A DNA stretch of 5,990 nucleotides from Alphaproteobacteria bacterium (lineage in GTDB: Bacteria > Pseudomonadota > Alphaproteobacteria > ATCC43930 > CGMCC-115725). The position numbers and the translations under genes are program-made. Below are positions 1 to 5,990 of the stretch, one piece after another; position 1 is the stretch's first letter; every line of letters starts with the position of its first letter. The notes under the pieces are model-generated. The model ran no database searches. It was not told the DNA's origin and was given only the letters and a program-made list of their open reading frames with translations. The stretch lies in NCBI GenBank assembly GCA_005888425.1, contig VAZF01000332.1:1-5990 (forward strand). Direction: 5' to 3'.

Positions 1-366
1 TTCAAGTGTTGTCAGGCGGCGGAACAGCGCCGTGATCTGGAACGTGCGGGCGAGGCCGCGCTTGACGCGCACGGCTTGCGGCAGATCGGTGACATCGGCG
101 CCGTCGATGACGATCTGGCCGGCGCTCGGCCGCAAGCCGCCGGTGACAAGCTCGACAAAGGTCGTCTTGCCGGCACCGTTTGGGCCGATCAGCGCCTGGC
201 GCGCGCCGCGTTCCAGGCGGAAGTTGATTTGGTCGGCGACGGTCAGCGCGCCAAAGCTCTTGCACAGGCCCCGAGTTTCGAGCGCGAGCCCGTTCGCCGC
301 GGCCAGGGTTCCGATGGCGGGCGTTTCGATGGCTGGCGTTTCGACGGCTCGGGTTTCGATGGTCAT
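1..366 (-). CDS. livG: Branched-chain amino-acid-type ABC transporter ATPase LivG, 5' part
   Basis: This is the N-terminal 122 residues of a LivG-family ATPase, which hydrolyses ATP on the cytoplasmic face of the LivHM permease to drive uptake. The gene runs off the window at base 1, so the signature motif, Walker B and H-loop are not seen. Visible are the A-loop region (LCKSFGALTV, residues 34-43), Walker A GPNGAGKTT (61-69) and the Q-loop glutamine in ARTFQITALF (Q110). The start is an ATG at 366-364 that overlaps the livM stop in an ATGA. No good ribosome-binding site precedes it, so translation probably depends on coupling. The protein has about 25 residues before the usual LivG beginning, including four pentapeptide units (MTIET, RAVET, PAIET, PAIGT). 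No alternative start codon removes this extension cleanly. The family assignment is secure; the substrate is inferred only from the family. Confidence 0.93.
   Translation of the reverse strand, partial: MTIETRAVETPAIETPAIGTLAAANGLALETRGLCKSFGALTVADQINFRLERGARQALIGPNGAGKTTFVELVTGGLRPSAGQIVIDGADVTDLPQAVRVKRGLARTFQITALFRRLTTLE
307..366 (-). repeat. Four tandem 15-bp repeats at the start of livG
   Basis: Four adjacent 15-bp units occupy 307-321, 322-336, 337-351 and 352-366, with plus-strand consensus near sGTTTCGATGGCtgg. The two middle units match at 13 of 15 positions; the unit at 352-366 is the most diverged, but its first 11 bases remain close to the others. Each unit is exactly five codons, so the array encodes MTIET, RAVET, PAIET and PAIGT in frame. 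The start codon lies inside the first unit. Because the unit length is a multiple of three, gain or loss of a copy would leave the ATPase in frame. Confidence 0.8.
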
Positions 367-1379
367 TGCCGCAGCCGCTCGGAAAGGCCGAGAATGCCGC
401 CGCGCGCGAACACGACAACGAGCACCATCAGCAGCCCGATCCAGAAATACCAGTAAACCGGCTCGATCTCGGAGAAGCGGTTCTGCGCGATCATGTAGAG
501 CGGCACGCCGATAAACGCACCGTAAAGCCGACCGACGCCGCCGATGATCAGCATGATCAGGACGCCGCCCGAGCGTTCGAGGTTCAGGAAACTGAGCCCA
601 ACAAAGCCGGTGGTCTGGGCGATCAGCGCGCCCGCCGTGCCCGCCAGGCCCGCCGCGATCGTGTAGATGATCAGCCGGCGGCGCCTGACCGGCGCGCCGA
701 TCGCGTGCATCCGCCGGACATTCTCGCGGATCCCGGTCAGCGAGCGGCCAAACGGCGAATACACGATGTGGCGCGCGAAGAGCCAGCAGAGGAACAGTAC
801 GGCGAGGCAGTAGAGATAGCCGGTGCGGCCGAACATATCGAAGCGGAACTGGCCAAAGATCGGCCAGACCTCCATGCCTTGCAGGCCATCGTCGCCACCG
901 GTCAGCCAGGAAGCTTTGTTTGCTGCCTCATAAAGCAGTGTCGCGACGACAAGGGTCTGCATCAGCAACGTCAGACCGGTGGTGCGCAAAACGATCCAGC
1001 CCGACACAAAGCCGATCAGGGCCGCCGCGGCCGTGCCCGCCAGGAGGCCGGTGATCGGCTCGCCCCAGCCATGGACAGCAAGAATGCCGGCGGTGTAAGC
1101 GCCGGTGCCAAAAAACGCGGCGTGCCCCAAGGTCACGATGCCTGCGTAGCCGAGCACGAGGTCGGCCGACAGCGCGAACAGGATTGTCGCAAGGATCTGC
1201 GCCCCGAGCGGCAGATAGCTCGGAAACAAGACATAGGCGGCAATGGCCGCCGCCCAGGGCAGCGCCTCCCACCAGCGATAGCGATGGCGCCGCGCAAAGG
1301 CGTCGATCGCCTGCTGCGGCGCGAGCGGCGCTCGCGGCGCTGGTTTCAGGCGCGGCCGAACAAGCCCCTCGGTCGCCAT
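363..1379 (-). CDS. livM: Branched-chain amino-acid-type ABC transporter permease LivM
   Basis: This encodes a 338-residue inner-membrane permease of the LivM family, which pairs with LivH to form the substrate channel. A cytoplasmic N-terminus of about 38 residues, rich in Arg and Pro, precedes several hydrophobic segments starting near residue 40. Family hallmarks are GYAGIVTLGHAAFFGTGAYT (77-96), GGDDGLQG (161-168), the ATPase-contacting EAA-type loop SPFGRSLTGIRENVRRMHAIG-like stretch at 208-228 (key residues P209, G211, R212, R218, E219, N220, G228) and a C-terminal GGVGRLYGAFIG (280-291). The ATG at 1379-1377 is chosen because the open frame upstream of it reads through livH and has no permease character. 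It gives a 34-bp overlap with the 3' end of livH. No clear ribosome-binding site is visible, consistent with coupled translation. The stop overlaps the livG start by 4 bp. Length is normal for the family. Confidence 0.94.
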   Translation of the reverse strand: MATEGLVRPRLKPAPRAPLAPQQAIDAFARRHRYRWWEALPWAAAIAAYVLFPSYLPLGAQILATILFALSADLVLGYAGIVTLGHAAFFGTGAYTAGILAVHGWGEPITGLLAGTAAAALIGFVSGWIVLRTTGLTLLMQTLVVATLLYEAANKASWLTGGDDGLQGMEVWPIFGQFRFDMFGRTGYLYCLAVLFLCWLFARHIVYSPFGRSLTGIRENVRRMHAIGAPVRRRRLIIYTIAAGLAGTAGALIAQTTGFVGLSFLNLERSGGVLIMLIIGGVGRLYGAFIGVPLYMIAQNRFSEIEPVYWYFWIGLLMVLVVVFARGGILGLSERLRQ

Positions 1380-2218
1380 AACAGGAGTGCCATTGTCAGA
1401 GCGTAGATGAAGAACGCACCCAATTCGGGGAGCAGGTATTTGAAGCCGGTATCGGCGATGCCGATCAGCACGGCCGCGATGAATGGGCCGCGGATGCTGC
1501 CGAGCCCGCCGACCGCGACGACAATCAGGAAATAGACGAGATTGTCGAGCGCGTAGCTCGGGTTGATCGCCAGGAGGTCGGCGCCGAGGGCGCCGCCGAG
1601 ACCTGCGAGGCCGCTGCCCAAGGCAAAGGTCAGCGCAAAAAGGCGCGAGGTGTTGATGCCGACCGATTGCGCCATGCGCAGATTGTCGACCGCGGCGCGC
1701 ACCTTCATCCCGAAGCGGGTGCGCTCGAGCCCGAGCCAGAGGCCGATGACCAGGCCCGCACCGCACAGGATCAGAAAGCTGCGATAACCCGGAAAGCTGC
1801 GAAAGCCGAAATCGAGCTGGCCGCTGAGCCAGCGCGGCGGATGCATCGGCTGCTGCAAGGGGCCCCAGACGTAAGTCGCGGCGGCGACCGACATAAAGAT
1901 GAGCCCCATCGTCAGCAACACCTGGTCGAGCTCGTCCCCGCCATAAAGCCGGCGATAGAGCAGGCGTTCGAGGATCAAGCTGCCGAGCGCAGTCGCGAGA
2001 AACGCGGCGATCAGCGCCAGCCCGAACGGCACGCCCATGCGGCTCATGAGGCTCGTCAGCACATAACCGCCAAGCATCGCAAAGACGCCATGCGCCAGAT
2101 TGACAAAGCCCATCATGCCCATCGTTACCGACAGGCCGACCGAGATCAGGTACAGCACCATCGCAAAGGCGAGACCGTGAAACCCGATGCTGACAAACGC
2201 GGCGAAGGTGTTGCTCAA
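1346..2218 (-). CDS. livH: Branched-chain amino-acid-type ABC transporter permease LivH
   Basis: This encodes a 290-residue inner-membrane permease of the LivH family, the partner of LivM. It is hydrophobic throughout, with segments near residues 14-32, 45-60, 66-84, 99-118, 147-165, 193-215, 226-256 and 265-281. Family motifs include GFVNLAHGVFAMLGGY (37-52), LDQVLLTMGL (97-106), the EAA-type loop RTRFGMKVRAAVDN (166-179) followed by SVGIN (185-189), and AVGGLGSIRGPF (235-246). The proposed start is a TTG at 2218-2216, which gives the usual LivH N-terminus and length. The sequence before it (GGACGTGAGAC) is only a weak ribosome-binding site, and the next in-frame ATG at residue 20 would remove part of the first membrane segment. 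The gene lies 168 bp after the binding-protein gene, separated by an inverted repeat pair, and overlaps livM by 34 bp. Confidence 0.93.
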   Translation of the reverse strand: MSNTFAAFVSIGFHGLAFAMVLYLISVGLSVTMGMMGFVNLAHGVFAMLGGYVLTSLMSRMGVPFGLALIAAFLATALGSLILERLLYRRLYGGDELDQVLLTMGLIFMSVAAATYVWGPLQQPMHPPRWLSGQLDFGFRSFPGYRSFLILCGAGLVIGLWLGLERTRFGMKVRAAVDNLRMAQSVGINTSRLFALTFALGSGLAGLGGALGADLLAINPSYALDNLVYFLIVVAVGGLGSIRGPFIAAVLIGIADTGFKYLLPELGAFFIYALTMALLLWRPRGLFGRA

Positions 2219-2239
2219 AGTCTCACGTCCGCCAGAGTG

Positions 2240-2267
2240 CGGCGTCCCGGCGAAAGCCGGGATCCAC
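2240..2267 (+). repeat. REP-like palindromic element, copy 1
   Basis: This 28-bp element contains a perfect 7-bp stem, TCCCGGC (2245-2251) and GCCGGGA (2256-2262), closed by a GAAA loop. It matches the reverse complement of the element at 2334-2361 at 27 of 28 positions. From general knowledge, short GC-rich hairpins of the CCCGGCGAAAGCCGGG kind are dispersed in many alphaproteobacterial genomes; I cannot count copies from this window. No T-run follows, so it is not a typical intrinsic terminator. Confidence 0.8.
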
Positions 2268-2333
2268 TCGTCCGCCCATTGCCGATCTTATCAAGGAGAG
2301 CGCGACGTTGGATGCGTGCGGTCTGTGGCTGGG

Positions 2334-2361
2334 GTGGGTCCCGGCTTTCGCCGGGACGCCG
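2334..2361 (-). repeat. REP-like palindromic element, copy 2 (inverted)
   Basis: This is the inverted partner of the element at 2240-2267, with stem arms at 2339-2345 and 2350-2356 around a four-base loop that reads GAAA on the minus strand. It lies 25 bp after the stop codon of the upstream binding-protein gene in the transcript direction. Together with copy 1 and the 66-bp spacer (2268-2333) it makes a 122-bp unit resembling a REPIN or BIME. No target-site duplication is seen at the outer edges. In the transcript the two copies could each fold alone or pair into one long stem. Confidence 0.8.
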
Positions 2362-2386
2362 GGGTGGGCGGGCGAAATCACTATTT

Positions 2387-3583
2387 CTACTTGGGCGGGT
2401 TCAGCTCTTTCCAGGGGTCCTTGACCTGCGGGATCGTCTCGAACTCGACATTGGCAAGTCTGCCGTCCACCTTCTCGACCCGGCGCAGATAGATGTTCTG
2501 GATAATGTCGCGCGTCTCCGGATCGATCGCGATCGGGCCGCGCGGGCTTTCCGGGTTCTTCCAGGTCTTGAAGAAGTTCATCGCTTCGTCGGGGGTGAAC
2601 TTGCCCTTTGTCGCCTTGATCATGTCGAAGATCGCCGCCATTCCGTCCCAGCCGCCGACCGAGAACATGTCGGGGATCGCCTTCTCGGTGTAGGCCTGGT
2701 TCCAGGCGGAGAGAAACGCCTTGTTCTGTGGCCGGGTCGCCGCGCTCGAATAATTGCCGGCGCTGACAATGCCGAGCGGGATGTCGCCCATGTTCGGCAA
2801 TTCCTCGTCGAGCATGACATCCTGCGTCGTCACGAGTTGGATCCCGGCATCCTTGAGCCCGAGATCGGCCCAGGCCTTCATGACCGCGGTCGCGTATTTG
2901 CCGGCCGGCACGAAGATGAAGACGGCCTGCGGCTTGGCGTCCTTGATGCGCTGCAAGATCGGCGTGAAGTCGAGCTGCGACAGCGGGATGCGCGTCGTGC
3001 CGATGATTTCGCCGCCATTGTCGGTGAAGCCCTTGGTGAAGGCGGCTTCCGCGTCATGGCCGGGAATGAAGTCGCTGACCGCGACATAGGCTTTCTTGAA
3101 ACCATTCTTCGCCGCCCATTGGCCCATGGGCAGGCTGATCTGCCACAGGGTGAAGGAGACGCGGACGACGTAAGGCGATATCCGCGGGATGTTGACGCCG
3201 GCGGCATTCATGATGACGAAGGGGATCTTCGCTTCCGCCGTCAGTGGCGCGATCGCGGCAGCATTCGGCGAGGCGATCTCGCCGGCCAGGAGCTGGACGT
3301 GATCGCGAGTGATCAGCTCCTGCGCGACACGCTTTGCGACATCCGGATTGGGGCCGGTGTCGTCGCGGGTCACGAGCTCGATCTTGACGCCCGGCGGCAG
3401 GTCCTTCTCATGCTCCTTGATGTAGAGCTTGACGCCCTTGTCGAGCTCGTCGCCGGCCTGCGCGAACGGACCGGAATAGGTGTCGATAAAACCGATCTTG
3501 ACGGTTTGCGCCGCCGCCGGCATCGCGAGCGCGCCGAGCGCCGCGGCAGCGAGGGCGAGGCCGGCGATCTTTTGTTGCAGCAT
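2387..3583 (-). CDS. Periplasmic LivJ/LivK-type substrate-binding protein (Peripla_BP_6 type)
   Basis: This encodes a 398-residue binding protein that would capture substrate in the periplasm and deliver it to LivHM. A Sec signal peptide (basic K5, hydrophobic stretch LALAAAALGALAM, then PAAA-QT) predicts cleavage after about residue 25. The mature start TVKIGFIDTYSGPFAQAG and the later ELVTRDDTGPNPDVAKR and LLAGEIASPNA segments follow the Leu/Ile/Val-binding fold pattern. The actual ligand cannot be read from the sequence: many relatives bind aromatic acids, amides or other amino acids. An ATG two codons upstream (3589) lies 1 nt from the AGAGGA site, while the ATG at 3583 has 7-nt spacing, so the latter is preferred. 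It follows the family 5 binding protein by 69 bp and precedes livH by 168 bp, which holds the inverted repeats. Length is normal for the family. Confidence 0.92.
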   Translation of the reverse strand: MLQQKIAGLALAAAALGALAMPAAAQTVKIGFIDTYSGPFAQAGDELDKGVKLYIKEHEKDLPPGVKIELVTRDDTGPNPDVAKRVAQELITRDHVQLLAGEIASPNAAAIAPLTAEAKIPFVIMNAAGVNIPRISPYVVRVSFTLWQISLPMGQWAAKNGFKKAYVAVSDFIPGHDAEAAFTKGFTDNGGEIIGTTRIPLSQLDFTPILQRIKDAKPQAVFIFVPAGKYATAVMKAWADLGLKDAGIQLVTTQDVMLDEELPNMGDIPLGIVSAGNYSSAATRPQNKAFLSAWNQAYTEKAIPDMFSVGGWDGMAAIFDMIKATKGKFTPDEAMNFFKTWKNPESPRGPIAIDPETRDIIQNIYLRRVEKVDGRLANVEFETIPQVKDPWKELNPPK

Positions 3584-3590
3584 CGGCATT

Positions 3591-3596
3591 TCCTCT
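3591..3596 (-). promoter_or_regulatory. Ribosome-binding site of the LivK-type gene, decides its start
   Basis: AGAGGA on the minus strand lies 7 nt before the ATG at 3583 and only 1 nt before the ATG at 3589. The spacing favours the inner ATG. Confidence 0.65.
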
Positions 3597-3652
3597 CGCG
3601 GTTTCTCCTGATTTATCGCGGATAGCTTATCGTGAATGGGCGCGATCCGGTC

Positions 3653-5251
3653 TCACGTCTTCTCGACATTCCACATCAGGAAGGGCGGTGCCTGGATCAC
3701 GCCCTTCACGTTCTTGCGATAAGCGGTCATTGGCGTCCACTGGCCGGTCGGGATATATGGAACGACCTCGAAAGCGCGCTCCTGGATCGCGGCGGCGAGT
3801 TTCTTGCGCTCATCGACCGTCGCGGCCTTCAGCCATTGCGCCCGCAACTCTTCGATCTTGTCGTCACTCGGCCAGCCGAAATGGCTCTTCTTGCCGTTGG
3901 TGCGCAGTGTCGGGTTGCCGCCCGGATCGAGCAGGTCGGCGCCGACCCAGCCAGTGGCGAAGATGTTCCAGCCGCCCTTGTCAGTCGGTTCCATCGAGGC
4001 GCGGCGGGTGACCAGGGTGCCCCAATCCATCGCCTGCAAGTCCACATTGGTGCCGAGCTGTTTCAACAGGTCGCTGACGACGAGCGCCTGCGAATGCGCC
4101 ACCGGCTGATCGACCGCATCGAGGACGACGATCTTCTCGCCCTTGTAGCCGGCTTCGGCGATCAGCTTCTTGGCCTTATCAAGGTCGCGCTTGCCGGTCA
4201 GCGCCGCCGAACCCGCTTCGTTCGCCATAGGCGTGCCGCAGGTGAAGAACGATGCACACGGTTCCCAATTGCTCTTGTCGCCGGCGAGCGCCGTCAGAAA
4301 GTCCGGCTGGCTGACGACGGCCAGCACCGCCTGCCGCATCTTCACGTTATCGAAGGGCGGCAGCAGGTGATTGAATTTGATCATGATCGGGTTGGGAAGC
4401 GGGTCGGCCCTGGCGATCGTGACATCGGGGTTGGCCTTCAGCACCGGCAGCACGTCGAGCTGCGGGTTCTCCCACCAATCGGCTTCGCCATTGTTCAGCG
4501 CCGCCGCCTTGGTCATCTGATCGGGAATGTAGAGCCATTCCACCCGATCGACCTTGACGACCTTGCCGCCGGAGGCCCAGCTCGGCGGCTCCTTGCGAGG
4601 CACATAATCGGTATTCTTGACGTAGACGACCTGGTGACCCGGCTGGAACTCGTCCTTGACGAATTTGAGCGGACCGGAGCCGACCATCTCGGTCACCTGC
4701 TGGAACGGATCGGTGTTGGCAAGCCGTTCCGGCATCACGAACAGCGCCAGGCTCGACACTTTGGCGAAGGCATCGATCAAGAGCGAGAACGGCTCCTTGA
4801 GCTTGATCGTGAAGCCCTTGTCGCCATCCGGCTTGATCTCGTCGAGCACCAGCGCCAACGACTGCCCGTGGCTGTCGCGCGCCATCCAGCGCTTGACCGA
4901 GGCGACGCAATCGGCGCCGCGCACCGGACTGCCGTCGTGGAAGCCGAGACCATCGCGAAGTTTGAACTGATAGGTCAGCTGGTCGGGCGAAATGCTGAAG
5001 TCGCCGACCATTTGCGGATGCGGGGCAAACTCGGCATCGATCGCGAACAGCGTATCGAACACGCAATAGCCGTGGTTGCGGGTGATGTAGGCGGTCGTCC
5101 ACAGAGGATCGAGGACGCGCAGATCGGACTGCGCGATAAAGCGCAGCGTCTTCTTGTCGTCAGCGGCGCGCGCGGGACTCTGCGGCACCGATGCGGCCAG
5201 CGCGGCGGCGGCCGCGGCCGTGCCGAAATACCGGCGGGTCAAGCGGGTCAT
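3653..5251 (-). CDS. Tat-exported ABC transporter substrate-binding protein, family 5 (peptide/nickel/oligosaccharide type)
   Basis: This encodes a 532-residue periplasmic binding protein of the SBP_bac_5 (DppA/OppA) family. The N-terminus MTRLTRRYFGTAAAAAALAA has a twin-arginine motif (R6-R7) and a weakly hydrophobic Ala-rich stretch, with a likely cleavage near ARA-AD (residue 29 or 30); this resembles a Tat signal. Family hallmarks are the early LDPLWTTAYITRNHGYCVFD region (48-66), LRDGLGFHDGSPVRGADC (98-115), VGSGPLKFVKD (190-200), NNGEADWW (253-260) and the late RAFEVVPYIPTGQW (492-505). Two cysteines at 332 and 338 (CASFFTC) could form a disulphide. The ATG at 5251 is preceded by a strong AGAGGAGG site; open frame upstream of it has no family character. 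The ligand is unknown. It leads a Liv-type cassette rather than a dppBCDF set, and no family 5 permease is in view. Confidence 0.93.
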   Translation of the reverse strand: MTRLTRRYFGTAAAAAALAASVPQSPARAADDKKTLRFIAQSDLRVLDPLWTTAYITRNHGYCVFDTLFAIDAEFAPHPQMVGDFSISPDQLTYQFKLRDGLGFHDGSPVRGADCVASVKRWMARDSHGQSLALVLDEIKPDGDKGFTIKLKEPFSLLIDAFAKVSSLALFVMPERLANTDPFQQVTEMVGSGPLKFVKDEFQPGHQVVYVKNTDYVPRKEPPSWASGGKVVKVDRVEWLYIPDQMTKAAALNNGEADWWENPQLDVLPVLKANPDVTIARADPLPNPIMIKFNHLLPPFDNVKMRQAVLAVVSQPDFLTALAGDKSNWEPCASFFTCGTPMANEAGSAALTGKRDLDKAKKLIAEAGYKGEKIVVLDAVDQPVAHSQALVVSDLLKQLGTNVDLQAMDWGTLVTRRASMEPTDKGGWNIFATGWVGADLLDPGGNPTLRTNGKKSHFGWPSDDKIEELRAQWLKAATVDERKKLAAAIQERAFEVVPYIPTGQWTPMTAYRKNVKGVIQAPPFLMWNVEKT

Positions 5252-5256
5252 GGGGG

Positions 5257-5264
5257 CCTCCTCT
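5257..5264 (-). promoter_or_regulatory. Ribosome-binding site of the family 5 binding-protein gene
   Basis: AGAGGAGG on the minus strand lies 5 nt before the ATG at 5251. It is the strongest such site in the window and fixes this start against the open frame that continues upstream to 5596. Confidence 0.75.
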
Positions 5265-5285
5265 GTTCGATCTCCATTGGGGCGA

Positions 5286-5294
5286 AGCATAGCA
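5286..5294 (-). promoter_or_regulatory. Candidate extended -10 promoter for the transport cluster
   Basis: The minus strand reads TGC-TATGCT, an extended -10 (TGn plus a hexamer matching TATAAT at four positions), about 35 nt upstream of the ATG at 5251. It would start transcription near 5279 and give a leader of about 28 nt containing the ribosome-binding site. No good -35 hexamer lies 16-18 bp upstream. This is a motif-based guess. Confidence 0.35.
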
Positions 5295-5360
5295 AGAACC
5301 GCGCCCACGCCCATATGACCCATCGCAGAGGGCCCCGCCTCCGGCCGAATATCGTTTCCG

Positions 5361-5990
5361 ATGCAGCTTGCCGATTTCGGTTTCGACCTGCCGCGCGACT
5401 TGATCGCCGACCGCCCGGCCGAGCCGCGCGACAGCGCCCGGCTGCTGGTGATCCCGGCCGCCGGCGAGCTTTCCGACCGGCATATCGCCGATCTGCCCGA
5501 ACTGCTGCGGCCGGGCGATATCCTGGTATTCAACGACACCAAGGTGATCCCGGCCCGTCTCGTCGGCCGCCGCGGGCAGGCGACGGTCGAGATCACGCTG
5601 GCGCGGGACCTCGGCGGCGGTGTGTGGCGCAGCTATGCCAAGGGCGCCCGGCGGCTGCGCCCGGGCGACCATATCGATTTCGCTGCGGACCTCGCGGCCG
5701 AGGTGGCCGAGAAGGGCGCCGAGGGCGAGGTCACGCTGCGCTTCGATCGTGAGGGGGCGGCATTCCGCGACGCTCTCGCCCGCCATGGCGAGATGCCCTT
5801 GCCGCCGTACATCAAGCGGCCGCGCGGCGGCGATCCGCGCGACAGGGCCGACTACCAGACGATGTTCGCGAAAGAGGAGGGCGCGGTGGCAGCGCCGACG
5901 GCCGGGCTGCATTTCACCCCGGCGCTGCTCGATCGGCTTGCCGCGCGCCGGGTCGATTGGCTGACCGTGACCTTGCATGTCGGACCCGGC
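5361..5990 (+). CDS. queA: S-adenosylmethionine:tRNA ribosyltransferase-isomerase QueA, 5' part
   Basis: This is the first 210 residues of QueA, cut by the window edge; family members are usually about 340-360 residues. QueA is a cytoplasmic enzyme that transfers and isomerises the ribosyl group of SAM onto 7-aminomethyl-7-deazaguanine in tRNA, giving epoxyqueuosine at the wobble position of Asp, Asn, His and Tyr tRNAs. Recognisable segments are the N-terminus MQLADFGFDLP, DRPAEPRDSARLLV (17-30), PGDILVFNDTKVIPARL (51-67), MPLPPYIKR (145-153), DYQTMFAKEEGAVAAPTAGL (164-183) with HFT following, and TLHVGPG (204-210). The ATG at 5361 gives the standard N-terminus, though no clear ribosome-binding site precedes it. 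The gene is divergent from the transport cluster. In many bacteria tgt follows queA; that region is outside the window. Confidence 0.97.
   Translation, partial: MQLADFGFDLPRDLIADRPAEPRDSARLLVIPAAGELSDRHIADLPELLRPGDILVFNDTKVIPARLVGRRGQATVEITLARDLGGGVWRSYAKGARRLRPGDHIDFAADLAAEVAEKGAEGEVTLRFDREGAAFRDALARHGEMPLPPYIKRPRGGDPRDRADYQTMFAKEEGAVAAPTAGLHFTPALLDRLAARRVDWLTVTLHVGPG

Noticed and set aside
366..1406. 346-codon open frame on the plus strand
   Set aside because: It is antisense to livM, whose membrane-protein motifs are clear; the translated product is low-complexity and charged.
1380..1766. N-terminal extension of the livM frame
   Set aside because: This stretch is fully inside livH in another frame, is Arg/Pro-rich and lacks any LivM feature; the ATG at 1379 gives the normal length.
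2240..2361. The paired hairpins as an intrinsic terminator
   Set aside because: Neither hairpin is followed by a T-run on either strand, and termination here would cut off livHMG; a REP-type element fits better.
2240..2361. The two repeats as a minimal CRISPR array
   Set aside because: The copies are inverted rather than direct, there are only two, the spacer is 66 bp and no cas genes are present.
1667..3625. 652-codon open frame on the plus strand
   Set aside because: It runs antisense to livH and the LivK-type gene, is rich in Arg, Asp, His and Ala with no recognisable domain, and is the expected mirror frame of GC-rich coding sequence.
5252..5596. N-terminal extension of the family 5 binding-protein frame
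   Set aside because: It would put 115 residues before a clear export signal and would overlap queA; the AGAGGAGG site supports the ATG at 5251.
3632..5752. 706-codon open frame on the plus strand
   Set aside because: It lies antisense to the family 5 binding protein and then runs out of frame through queA; its composition is typical of a shadow frame and no family is recognised.
5160..5978. 272-codon open frame on the minus strand
   Set aside because: It is antisense to queA and out of frame with the binding-protein gene; queA is recognised with near certainty on the other strand.

Overview
The window is GC-rich, densely coding bacterial chromosome. Codon choice, gene types and a GAAA-loop palindromic repeat suggest an alphaproteobacterium, perhaps Rhizobiales or Rhodospirillales; this is inferred from general style, not from a marker gene. 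Five genes lie on the minus strand and one on the plus strand.

Read in its own direction from 5251 down to base 1, the minus strand carries a five-gene transport cluster: a Tat-exported family 5 (peptide/nickel-type) solute-binding protein (5251-3653), a LivJ/LivK-type branched-chain amino-acid-type binding protein (3583-2387), the permeases LivH (2218-1346) and LivM (1379-363), and the first 122 residues of the ATPase LivG (366-1, cut by the window edge). livH and livM overlap by 34 bp and livM and livG by 4 bp (ATGA), so the permease and ATPase genes are almost certainly translated as one unit. A livF gene is expected just beyond base 1 but is not visible.

The 168-bp gap between the binding-protein gene and livH holds two 28-bp palindromic elements in inverted orientation (2240-2267 and 2334-2361), a REPIN/BIME-like arrangement. 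It sits where such elements are known to raise binding-protein mRNA over permease mRNA in other ABC operons.

At the right end, queA (tRNA queuosine synthesis) starts at 5361 on the plus strand and runs off the window. It is divergent from the transport cluster, with a 109-bp shared upstream region that holds a plausible extended -10 promoter for the transport genes.

Most of the window is an ordinary HAAT (hydrophobic amino-acid) ABC cassette. The points worth a second look are the inverted repeat pair, a four-unit 15-bp tandem repeat that forms the N-terminus of LivG and includes its start codon, and the pairing of a family 5 binding protein with a Liv-type permease set with no Dpp/Opp permease in view. 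I found no convincing undescribed system.
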